This document shows, in pieces, positions 47,016 through 57,669 of a stretch of DNA of 64,000 bases. The DNA is from CAYWBW01 sp964456745. Its GTDB lineage: Bacteria > Patescibacteriota > Gracilibacteria > GCA-2401425 > JAJOLG01. The notes beneath the pieces are model-generated. The model saw nothing but the letters and a program-made list of their open reading frames with translations. It was not told where the DNA came from and ran no database searches. Position 1 is the stretch's first letter; each line of letters opens with the position of its first letter. Location: assembly GCA_964456745.1 (NCBI GenBank), contig CAYWBW010000009.1, positions 1-64,000 on the forward strand, read 5' to 3'. The translations under genes were made by a program, and so were the position numbers.

Positions 47016-48452
47016 TTATTTTCACTTAACATTCTTCTTCGTAACAGTGGTTGCTACCTTCTTTTTGACAAGTTTAGCTTTTGGCTTTTTTACAATAGTT
47101 TGTTTTTTAACAGCTTTCCTTATAGTTGTTGAAGCTTTCTTCTTACTAGTTTTAATCTTAGTATTTTTTGTAAGCTTTTTATTCGGGCTACTAATAGCCA
47201 GCTTTTGCTTAGTTTTAACTTTTGACACTAAACTCTTACTAATTTGTATAGTAAGTATATCTCAAATTCTGATGTCATATGGGGGCTTTAGCTTATTAAT
47301 TGCTGCTAACTTCTTCCATGTAATTCAATAAGTTGCTGCAATTTGATCAATGGTATCTCACTTTTTTACAATATAATCTTTTGTTGCAATTTTTGATGAT
47401 TTTGTTTTTATATTACAAAAAAATCTAATAAATCAAATAAGCGCTAAGATTATTAATAGTAAAATTAATAATATTGTCTTTAAAGGAATTAAATTAAATT
47501 CATAATTAAGTTTATTTGACTTTGCCTCAATCAAAGATTGATTATCAGTATAATCAGTTTTATAATCAAAAATTGGAGAATAACTTATATTAATAGAAGT
47601 TTTATATCATAATCAAAAAGTAGATATACCAGAGAATGCTTGTGCTATAGGCTTGATTTCTCAAGGCATAAGTTGAATTTCTCATGAATTTTTTAAATTA
47701 ACTCAATTTCAATTTAAAAGAAAATCTATATTGAGACCTAATTGTGTATTTCATGTATTTTCTAAATTTGTTCAAATTAGCAACTGATCGGTATTCATAT
47801 CTCTAACTACAAATATATCTGAATTCTTTGATATTAACACTCTGCCATCCTCTTCAATAAAGTTTCACTCTGTTCTAATTGAATAATTTGGACTTCAATC
47901 TGCATTAGCTGAAATGATGTTTGCTCTCCTAACTAAAATATTGATTTTTCATTTCTCCATCACTTGATCAGACACTTGTGTAATTAAACATCAATGCGAT
48001 TTTCACCTATAAGCTTCAGGAAATTTTAATTTAGCTCTCTTTTCTAAAGTTTCTCATGCTTTAATTTTATAATAAAGTATATCTGTCTCAGATTCTATCT
48101 GATTGTGTTTATTAACTGGAAAACTAATAAATTTAGATAATCACATTTTAACAGCTTTTTCACTTGCACATGATATCTGTTTGGTTTTTGGATCTTCTAT
48201 TCAATCCACAAAATACATTTTCACATTTAAATCTATGTCTGCTGAATTCAAAGCAGCCAAACATACCTCGATTTCTTGATTTACAGATACTTGTTTTAGT
48301 TCAAGTCTATTGGTTACAATCCTTCAGTTGCAAAATCTTGGGTCAATTTTTGATATTATTCTAGGCTGATTTGCAGAAACATAGTTTAAATATCAAAATC
48401 AAATGAATCCAGAGAAGATTAATAATGTAAGTACTTTATATAAATTTTTCAT
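47016..48452 (-). CDS. LysM protein with ectodomain and Lys-rich histone-like tail
   Basis: 478 residues. N-terminal hydrophobic segment (YKVLTLLIFSGFIWFWYL), about 310 residues of beta-rich domain, a second membrane helix (TILLILLLIILALIWFIRFF, near residue 345), then a LysM domain (YIVKKGDTIDQIAATYGITW, KKLAAINKLKPPYDIR, IGDILTIQ). The last 70 residues are an H1-like Lys/Ala/Thr tail (KKKASTTIRKAVKKQTIVKK). Two helices would put LysM and tail inside the cell unless the first is cleaved, which is unusual for LysM. It lies just upstream of trpB (10 bases). Confidence 0.75.
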
Positions 48453-48574
48453 AATAAATGTTATCTTTATTTAAAGATATAATATAATTTTTTTTACAAA
48501 ATAACATAAATAATATATAATTTGATAGAAAAAATAAAATATTATGTCATAATTTTATTCCATAACGAAATTCT

Positions 48575-49936
48575 ATGACAAAACTGAAAGTATCCCCAAA
48601 CAATATCGAAGCTGAGCAGTCAGTAATCTGATCAATATTTATTGACAAAGAAGCGCTCTATAGCGTAATAGATTTAGTGAATTCAAATGATTTTTATGAC
48701 GAAAGACATAAGGAAATTTGGGATACTATAATTATTCTTAATTGATCTCATACACCAATAGATCTATTAACAGTATCTGATAATTTAAAGAAAAAGAAAA
48801 AATTAGATGATGTTTGATGAGTAGCCTACTTAGCTGAACTAACTTCTATCGTACCAACTGCAAGCAACATTTATACATACGCAAAGCTAGTAAAAGACGC
48901 CTCTGTTAGAAGAAATATTATTGTTGCTTGAGATTGAATTATGTGACTTTGATACAATGAGGAAACTGAAGTAACTGAAAGCTTAGAAGCGGTTGAAAAA
49001 AAAGTATTTTCTATATCACAAGAATTTTTAAAAGAAAGATTTATTCATGTTAAAGATGTATTAAGCGAAAGACACAAGGAATTTGCCAGACTTCATGACT
49101 CTGATGAAGATGTTGCCTGAATTCAATGAGTGGCAACGTGATTTAAACATATAGACGAAAAACTTAATTGATTAAAACCAGCTGACTTAATTATATTGGC
49201 TGCTAGGCCATCTATGTGAAAAACTGCATTAGTTTTAAACATGGCACAATATGCAGCTATTAATAATAAAAAAACTGTTTGATTTTTTTCACTTGAAATG
49301 TCTAAAGAGCAGCTTGTAGATAGAATGTTCTGTTCTCTTGTATGAGTTGATTCATGGAAACTTCATAAATGATTACTATCAGATGAGGATTTTTCAAAAT
49401 TATGAGACTGAATGGACAAGCTTACAAACGCTAACATGTTTATTGATGACTCAGTGTGAGCATCACTGACAGAAATAAGAGCAAAAGCTAGAAGATTGCA
49501 AATGGAACACTGACTAGATATGATAGTTATAGATTACTTACAATTAATGACAACTGGAAAAGCAAGTCTTATAAATAATCGGGTACAAGAAATATCTGAA
49601 ATATCTCGGAGTTTAAAAGCAATTTGAAGGGAATTACATGTTCCAGTTGTTGCTCTTTCACAATTATCTAGAGCCGTTGAAGCAAGACCCGGGAAAATAC
49701 CTATGCTATCTGACCTAAGAGATTCTGGATCTATAGAACAAGATGCTGATGTTGTACTTATGCTATATAGAGAAGATTATTATGAACCAGACACCGATAG
49801 AAAGTGATTAGCAGATCTCTTTATTAGAAAAAACCGTAATTGACCTATTGGGAAAATAGAGCTTATGTTTCGAAACGAACAAATGAGATTTTTAGATGTT
49901 GAAAGAGATAGATCAGAAGACGTATTAAGTTTTTAG
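48575..49936 (+). CDS. dnaB: Replicative DNA helicase
   Basis: 453 residues. N-terminal primase-interacting domain (NNIEAEQSVIGSIFIDKEAL, DLLTVSDNLKKK, LAELTSIVPTASNIYTYAKL) and RecA core: Walker A AARPSMGKTALVLNMA, Walker B MIVIDYLQLM, Q-loop VVALSQLSRAVEARPGK, DLRDSGSIEQDADVVLMLYR. The Walker A glycine is TGA. It starts a + strand run dnaB-smpB-tsaB with 1-9 base gaps. Confidence 0.95.
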
Positions 49937-49937
49937 T

Positions 49938-50384
49938 ATGAAAATTTTATCTAAAAACAAAAAGGCTTTTCACGACTATGATTTTCAAGACGAAATCAAG
50001 TGCTGAATTGTTCTTCATTGACATGAAGTTAAATCTGCAAGACTTGGTCAAGTTTCACTCAAGTGATCCTATGCTCATATTAAAGCTTGAGAGCTCTTCA
50101 TTACATGACTTAGTATTTCAACTTATAAATTTGCAAATAAAATAGATGAATATGATAGCTCAAGAGTTAGAAAATTACTTGCTAACAAAAAAGAAATTGA
50201 AAAACTTTGATCAAAAATTCAAGAAAAATGATTTACCCTTATTCCAACATATATAGGCATTGATAATAATAGAATAAAGGTTAAAATTTGACTTTGAAAA
50301 TGACGAAAGAAACATGAAAAAAGAGAGGTTTTGAAAAATAGAGATATAGATAAACAATTAAGGAGATCCGGGCTTAAAATTTAA
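49938..50384 (+). CDS. smpB: SsrA (tmRNA)-binding protein
   Basis: 148 residues. AFHDYDFQDEIKCGIVLHGH, EVKSARLGQVSLKGSYAHIK, LIPTYIGIDNNRIKVKIGLG and the C-terminal KGRKKHEKREVLKNRDIDKQ are the SmpB blocks. It delivers tmRNA to stalled ribosomes. No tmRNA gene could be found nearby. Confidence 0.93.
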
Positions 50385-50393
50385 CTTCAAAAA

Positions 50394-50951
50394 ATGGAGA
50401 TTGCGTTTATATTGCCATGACTTAAAACTTCAATTTTAAAAATTTATGAATTTATTGATGGAAAATTATTGCTTAAAGAAATGATAGAATTATCAGATCC
50501 CAAGCAAGAAAATCAAATGATTTTTTCTTTTTTAAAAATCTATAAGCTAACAAATTTAAAAAAAATTCTAATATGTAATTGACCATGAAGATTTATGTCA
50601 TTGAGATTATTTTCTAGCATAGTAAATACCTTATCAAATGAATTAGATATAAAAGTGTACGCAATTAACACGGCTGAATTTTTATACAATCAAATTGCAT
50701 CAAAGTGACAAATTCTTCTTCAATTAAATCAAAAAGAAGTACTGGTTTATAATAATAGATCTAAAGAAATTTGTGAAATTTCTAAAATAAAATCAGATAC
50801 ACCATGGTATTGATATATGAGAAATGAACTTCTACTAAACTCTAATATGAAAAAAATAGATGAATCAAATGTATTAAAAGACGAGAATTTGATACTAAAT
50901 TTTTTGACTGATCGTTTTAGAGTTAAACAGCTTACGCCCATCTATCGTTAA
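50394..50951 (+). CDS. tsaB: TsaB-like tRNA t6A protein
   Basis: 185 residues. The ASKHA-fold signature ICNGPGRFMSLRLFSSIVNTL corresponds to GPGSFTGLR in TsaB; the usual N-terminal DTS start is diverged (MEIAFILPGLKTSILKIYEF), and the C-terminal QLTPIYR matches the family ending. It is the non-catalytic partner of TsaD (34721-35716). Short and divergent, so the call is moderate. Confidence 0.75.
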
Positions 50952-51025
50952 TAATTAATTACGGTTTTAACAAAAAATATATTAGAAAAGATTAAATTAA
51001 TTTTATTATAAATTTTTTGTAAAAT

Positions 51026-54000
51026 CTAAGTCATGACTTTTAAACTCTTTTCAATTTCCAGTAACCATAAACTTGGTAAATCATTCATATTAATAGCTAT
51101 ACAATCTCATCTAATTTGCCACTTTTGATTAATATCAAGTACTTTTATAATCTTGTTGGGACTACACTTCATTCACAAAGTAAACACAATTTCCTTTTCG
51201 TTTCAGCTAACATGTCTAGAAAATATTTTTACAACCTTAGCCTTGGTGGCAAGCATTTTAATCCTAAGCAAATCACATAGACTTTTAATTTGTTTAGGTA
51301 ATGGTCAATATTCTTCTTTAATATCACTTAACATTTCATTTAGCATTTTATCATTAGTTACTGCAGATAACTTTTGATAAACTGACATTTTTTCTTTAGA
51401 ATCGGGAATATATCATTCTGGAATTATTGCATCAATAGGTAAGTCGATAGTTGTCTGATTTTCCATATTATTTCAAGACATTTTCTTTCAAAACTTTAAT
51501 TCTTCAACAGTCTTGTTTAGTAGTCTTAGATAGTGAGATGCTCCAACAACATTCATTGTTCATGATTGTTTACATCATAAAATATCTCAAGCTCACCTGA
51601 TTTCTAAATCTTTCATAGCTATTTGAAATCATGCTCAAAGCTCTGATGCTTCAACAATAGCTCTCAATCTTTTTTTCGCATCAACAGATAAACCTTGATT
51701 ATGATATAAAAAATAAGCAAAAGCTTGTATATTTGACCTTCAAATCCTTCATCTGAGTTGATAAAGTTGGGATAATCAAAATTTTTCTGCATTATTAACA
51801 ATCATAGTATTAGCAGATGCTAAATCTATTCAATTTTCAATAATAGTTGAAGAAATAAGTACATTGTATTTATTGTCTTTAAATGCGATAATCCTCTCCT
51901 CTAACGCATGTGGGCTTAATTGTCAATGTGCAACGATAAATGTAACCTCTGGTATCTGAAGACGCAGCTTTTCTGCAATTCATTCAATAGTCTCAACCCT
52001 ATTATGAAGAAAAAATACTTGTCATCCCCTTTTTACTTCATTTAGAATTGCTTCTCGAATCAAAAAATCACTATATCTTCTAACCTCAGAAATAATAGGT
52101 AACCTTCAGGGGGGTGGAGTTGTAATTGTAGTAATATCTCTTATCTTATTAAGTCACATATTAAGTGTTCTTGGAATTGGAGTAGCTGTCATTGTCAAAA
52201 TATCAATTTCGTTTCTCAAATTTTTAAATACTTCTTTTTGCTTAACTCAAAACCTATGCTCTTCATCAATGATCAATAATCATAAATTAAAAAACTTTAC
52301 ATCACCAGAAAGCAATCTGTGAGTTCATATTACAACATCTAATTTTCATTTTGACAAACTAATAAGTATTTTATTTTGCTCTGCAGGAGTTTTGAATCTA
52401 GTTAGAACTCAAATTTTTTTTCAAAATTTAGATAATCTATTGCTGAAAGTTTCAAAATGCTGAATAGCCAAAATGGTTACAGGAGCAATTATTGCAACCT
52501 GCTTTCAACTTTCAACTGCCTTAAAAGTAGCCCTCACTGCTAGTTCTGTTTTTCAAAATCAAACATCTCACACTAAAAGCCGATCCATTGGCTTATCTTT
52601 TTCCATATCTTGTTTAATGTCAACCATTGCCTTGGATTGTCATGGAGTTAATTCATATGGAAATGATTTTTCTAACTCAACTTGTGTCTCAGAATCATCT
52701 AAAAATTTTGGCCTTACAGCTGCCTCTCTTTTTGCATAAAGTTCTAAAAGCTCTTTTGCTATTTCTTGTGTTTCTGCTTTTACCTTTTTTTGAATACTTT
52801 TCCAATTAGCAGATCATAACTTTGAAAGTTTTGGTACAATTCAATTCTCCACAAGGTACTTTGAAACTTTATCGACCTGATCTATAGGCACAAAAAGTTT
52901 ATCAGATCACTGATAAGAAATCTCAAGATATTCTCTTTCTATTTCATCAATTACTTTCTTACTAAGTCATATAAAGAGTCAAATTCAATGATCAAAATGA
53001 ACAACAAAATCACCAGGCTTTAATGAAGTAATAAAATCAATCGACATTTTAGCTGCTGATTGATTTCTCTTTGTTTTTTGCAAAGTAAATATTTCTTTTT
53101 CTGATAAAAAAAGAAATTTCTCATCTGGATTTTGAAATGAATGTGGAATAAAAACATCTTGATTTAGTTTTATAATATTAATGAAATCATTTTTACTATC
53201 TGAATAAGCTAACCTTTTTTCATGAAACATTGCTTTCAATTCATCTACTCTTTTTGTACAAATTACAATAGTCCACTGCTTACTGATTTTTTGCCTCAAG
53301 TCTGCCATTAAATCACTCACACTATAAAACTTTATTACTGACAAATATCTTAAATGAAAATGATCTTCTTTCTCTTCTGGAAAAGAATTAAATTCGATAG
53401 TACTATTTGAAAGTAAGACAGATAAGGATGCTAAACTCGGTAATTCGTAACTATCTTTCTCATCAATTATAACAAGATCTTTATTTTCAATATTATCTAC
53501 TAATTTATTCAGATTATTATGTAACTTGCTTGGATAAATTAGAAATTCATCAATTTGCTTTTTAATAATTTTTTTACTAAGCGAATCGTATTCATATATA
53601 GAAGCTATAGTATTTCAATGCATTTCTAACTTAATAGGATTTTCGCTGTTAATTGGGAAAATATCTATAATTCATCAATTTCTCTGATACATTCAAATTT
53701 CTAGTGTTTTATCTAGAGATAAAGTGTAATCGAGATCTAAAAGTGAAGAGAAAAGTTTAACAACATCGATTTCTTCTCAAACTCTTAAAATAATTCATAA
53801 TTTTTCTATATCTCATATCTTACTAGTTTTTATATTTACAACATTTGATGAAAGAAGAAAAATATCTCAAGTTGATTTTGACATTCTTGCAATTAATCGA
53901 ATTCTATCTAGCTGAGTTAAATCACCAAAAATAGTATAAACGTTAGCCTTAGTCCAAATTGACAATGACTTTTTTATATCAATAAGCTGTTCATTGCTTG

Positions 54001-54175
54001 AACAAATCCAATACAAATTACTTTCTTTATTTTTGCTCAAAAAATGAGATGCAATAAAAGATTTTGAGCTGTGGTTTGCAACTCAAGATAAGATAATTTT
54101 TCAATCTTTATCTAGACATTTTAACAATTTAGCAGATTCTTTCGGCTTGAAAAAATCGAGTAAGTTGGAACTCAT
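51026..54175 (-). CDS. mfd: Transcription-repair coupling factor
   Basis: 1049 residues. An N-terminal UvrB-like module, then the RNA-polymerase-interacting region (SLKPGDFVVHFDHGIGLF) and the SF2 translocase core: TPGQSKAMVDIKQDMEKDKP, Walker A GDVGFGKTELAVRA, DEEHRFGVKQKE, MTATPIPRTLNM, SSTIIENGIDLASANTMIV, QLYQLRGRIGRS. It removes stalled polymerase and recruits UvrA. The C-terminal domain is intact. Starts 27 bases after the CmpX-like gene. Confidence 0.94.
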
Positions 54176-54202
54176 TTGTAATCGAATAAATATTAAATGA
54201 TT

Positions 54203-54922
54203 TTATTTTTTATTTTTTTTTGTAAATTCTTCTAATCTGCTAGCTACATACTTAGATCATCATATTCAAAAAGATAATCACAATCAAAGAGATAAAGCTC
54301 ATACTATTCATATAAATAATATATTCAAAAACTCTGGTGCTATTTCAATTTGCATAAGAGATGCAAGAATTGTAAATGTTATTATAATATACTTAGCAAC
54401 CGTTGAAAGTAAAACAGCTGATTTTAAATCTGCAATTTTTAATGTATTTAAAAGAAAGATTGCAGCTGTATTAGCTACTCTAAATCATAGTAAAACAATA
54501 AAAAGTGCAACAACTACTTTAGGTAAAAAATCAATAACTGAATCCAAAAATTCAGATATATAAACAAGACCAAGTAAATTTGAAGCAGCTAAGAAAAACA
54601 TCATAAATATGTATCACTTCAAAAACTTGACTACAATCAAAACAGGTGAAGTTTTAATTTGTGCTTTGGTCAAAACATCTTGAAACCTAAGTTTATCAAA
54701 TAAGGATTCGATTTTTGTACTATTTATTAATTTAGTAATTATCTTCTCGATAAAAGATCAGAAAACCCATCAAATAAGCAGTATTCAGATAGCTCATAAT
54801 ATATTAGGCCAAGTTGAAATTATCATACCAAATGTATCTGATGATGATCAAACTATCAATTCATTTACATGATTTATATTATCCGTTAATCAATCTACAA
54901 AAGCCATACTAAACATATCAAT
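54203..54922 (-). CDS. CmpX-like membrane protein (conserved TM helix family)
   Basis: 239 residues from TTG 54922 (no ATG in frame). About four hydrophobic segments; each of the central two carries the pattern FLPKVVVALFIVLLGFRVANT and LNILFIGIVGALSLGLGLSF with GIGGSKYVASRLEEF at the end, the hallmark of the TM_helix family linked to small mechanosensitive channels. A Lys-rich tail follows. Its start overlaps the rseP 3' end by 44 bases. Confidence 0.65.
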
Positions 54923-56036
54923 ACTAAGTAAATAAATTATAAATATCTCAATAAGTAATAAACACCATAATTCAAATTAAAAATACAAAACCTAATAAAT
55001 TAAATGATCATCTAAATTTGCTAATTGCCCTTCTACCTATTATACACTCTATTCATAAAAAAAGCAAGTGTCATCAATCTAAAACAGGTATCGGTAATAT
55101 ATTTATAACAGCAAGTGATAAAGAAATCAAGGCCATAAATTTAAATATTTCTTCAAATGATCAGTTGCTTACTACCATTCAACTCATTTTAGCAATTCAA
55201 ATAGGACCGCTAACTCAGTCTGGTGTAATTCAAGTAAATATTCAAGCTATTACTTCTCAAAAGGTTTTTATCGTTAAAACTGCAATCCTCATGCATTCTT
55301 TAAACGTGAAAGCAATACTTTCAATGAACGGAAAAGAAATATCAGAAATTTCTTTTACTGATCCTTCTCATGTAACAAAAGCTCATATTTTTCATTCTGC
55401 ATCAGGTGAAACTTGCATATTTATAATTGTAGAAGATCTGGAAATTTCATAATGTAATTCTCATCATTCATTATTCATTTTGGAAAAATTTTCTTCACTT
55501 ACAGGTACTCAGTTAATAGATAATACAATATCTCACTTAACTAATCCTGACGCTTCTCAGCTACTATCTTTAATGAAATCTAATATTTTTATTCACTCAA
55601 AGTCCTCAACTAGAATTACTCATAAATTTTTATACTTGTCAAAATCATCTTTTGTAAGTAAAAGCGGTTTTGCTCAAAGAGTAAATAGAATTGCCAATAT
55701 ACCCCATGCAAATACAAAATTCATAAGAACTCAAGCAATTACTATTTGAGCTCTTTTGTAAATTGGCAATGCAAAAAAAGCTCATTTTTTCTTTTTTTTA
55801 GATCCATCATCGATTTCTCAATACATTTTTACATATCAACCAAATGGGATATAATTTAAGACAAAGCTAGTTCATGACTTAGTTTTCTTTATTAATTTAG
55901 CAAGTGGGGGCATTCATATTGCAAACTCTTCTACTTTTACTCAGTTCATAATTGCAACACAATAATGTCAAAGTTCATGAATAAATACAACAATTGAAAA
56001 AATGACGAGAAAAGATAAAAGTGAAGTTATAAACAT
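54879..56036 (-). CDS. rseP: RseP-type site-2 zinc metalloprotease
   Basis: 385 residues. The active site HELGH is at residues 20-24 in the first helix (VVFIHELGHYCVAIMNG), followed by PFGGYVKMYGEIDDG-like region, one PDZ domain (GEASGLVKGDIVLSINGVPV), GPIGIAKMSG and the third metal ligand in NILPIPVLDGGHLLFLGIE. It cleaves membrane proteins such as anti-sigma factors. Its place after pyrH-frr is the usual bacterial order. Confidence 0.9.
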
Positions 56037-56071
56037 TATATAAATTTTATGGAAAATAAGGATTAATAGTA

Positions 56072-56629
56072 TTAAACAGTCATCATATCTGACTGCTTTT
56101 TCTTACTTGTTTCATCAATTTGACTATTTGCCTTGTTAACCTCAGATTGTAAGTCTTCCTCGGCATCTCTGAGCTGATCTTCAGAAAGCTGTTTATCCTT
56201 TTCGAGTTTTTCAAGCTTAATCTTTGATTCTTGTCTTGCCTTTCTTATTGATATTTTTGCTTCTTCTGACTTTGTATGTACAATTTTTACAAGCTCAACT
56301 CTTCTTTCTTCTGTTAAACGAGGTATGTTAATAATTAACATTGTTCATTCATTTAAAGGATTAAATCATAAATCTGATTCTCTAACAGCTGTTTCAATTG
56401 ATCATAAAACTGATTTGTCCCAAGGATTGATGCATATTTGTTGCGGCTCAGGAATTGTAATTGTAGCTAAAGCTTTAATTGGCATTTTTTGTCAATAACT
56501 ATCAACACTTATATTTTCAACCATTGCAGAATTTGCTCTTCAGGCTTGAAGTCACATATATTCAGATTTTAAGTGCTTTATAGCTTTTTGAAATGCTTCT
56601 TTAGCAATATTAATTATTTCACTTGTCAT
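56072..56629 (-). CDS. frr: Ribosome recycling factor
   Basis: 185 residues. MTSEIINIAKEAFQKAIKHL, RANSAMVENISVDSYGQ, ITIPEPQQICIQPWDKSVL, NIPRLTEERRVELVKI and the second long helix are standard. It splits post-termination ribosomes with EF-G. The start is 11 bases after the pyrH stop. Confidence 0.95.
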
Positions 56630-56640
56630 AATTTAGTATG

Positions 56641-57357
56641 TTAATTATTTGTAATTAAAGTGCAATTAGATTGATCTCATGAAATTATACTTAAAATGTC
56701 AACTTGATCATCAAGCTTAAAAACAAGTATATTTATATCGTTCTCTTTACAAATGGAAAAAGCGGTCTGATCCATTACTTTTAAGTTTAAATCAATAGAT
56801 TGATCAAAACTTATTTTATTGAATTTTTTTGCATTCGTGTGTTTCACTGGATCTTTATCATAAACTCAATCAACCTTAGTTGCTTTGAGTATTAAATCAC
56901 AATTACATTGTGCTGCTCTTAAAGCTGCAGCAGTATCAGTAGTAAAGAATGGCAATCATGTTCATCAAGCTGCAAACACTATTTTACCTTCACTAAGATC
57001 TTTATCAATTTCATCAACATTAAATAATCTAGCAAGCTCTCAAACTTGAACTGCATCAGCACTATATACCACAGAACTAACTCACATGTTGATAATCGTC
57101 TGTGAAATCAGACTAGAATTTATCAAAGTAGCCATCATTCAGATGGTATCTGATTTAACTCTGTTAACTGATAATTTTACATTATCTCTTTGTCTCCAAA
57201 TATTACCAGCTCAAGTAACGATAATAAGTTCAAAAGTTTTAGATAAATCTATAATAATTTCTGATATTCTTTTAACTTTCTTGTCATCAAATATAAAATC
57301 AGCTTCTCAATTTAAAGCTTCTCATGAAATTTTAAGTAATACTCTTTTCTTTTTCAT
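56641..57357 (-). CDS. pyrH: Uridylate kinase
   Basis: 238 residues. KRVLLKISGEALNGEADFIF, VTGAGNIGRQRDNVKL, INMGVSSVVYSADAVQV, FAAGTGLPFFTTDTAAALRA and KATKVDGVYDKDPVK match the amino-acid-kinase-fold UMP kinase. It makes UDP from UMP. It is followed by frr and rseP. Confidence 0.94.
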
Positions 57358-57407
57358 TAAATTTTGAATTGATTAATTCAATTATAAACAAGTTTATATC
57401 AAGAATT

Positions 57408-57575
57408 CTAACTGTGTTTATGTTGTTTTGCCTTACATTCAACCATTTTTCCTGCTCATGGAGAAAAAAACTTTCGTTGAGTTTTTTGATGATCTCTGCT
57501 TAAATCCATAGTTTTTACTATCATTCAAGTAATTGGACAATAGTATGCAAAAGGAAATGTTTTTCATCTAGACAT
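57408..57575 (-). CDS. Small basic Cys/His protein of unknown family
   Basis: 55 residues: MSRGKTFPFAYYCPITG then MIVKTMDLSRDHQKTQRKFF and a C-terminus with VECKAKQHKHS. Two cysteines and several His/Lys suggest RNA or metal binding. Size, charge and place next to pyrH-frr suggest a ribosome-associated protein, but it matches no ribosomal protein I recognise. A promoter is found 36 bases upstream. Confidence 0.6.
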
Positions 57576-57611
57576 ATTTTTCTTTTTTTCTAAATTAATA
57601 AGTTTAAAAAG

Positions 57612-57639
57612 ATATTAGGGAAAACAAAAACATAGTCAA
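57612..57639 (-). promoter_or_regulatory. Sigma-70-type promoter for the small gene and pyrH-frr-rseP
   Basis: Minus strand: -35 TTGACT (57634-57639), 16-base spacer, -10 TAATAT (57612-57617), 36 bases before the ATG at 57575. It lies in the 94-base gap after the DHH gene. Confidence 0.6.
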
Positions 57640-57669
57640 GTACTTAATGACTAAAAAATTAATCTTAAA

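Noticed and set aside
49938..50384. tmRNA gene expected near smpB
   Set aside because: No tmRNA-like acceptor domain or tag reading frame was seen in the flanks or in the gap at 40047-40363.
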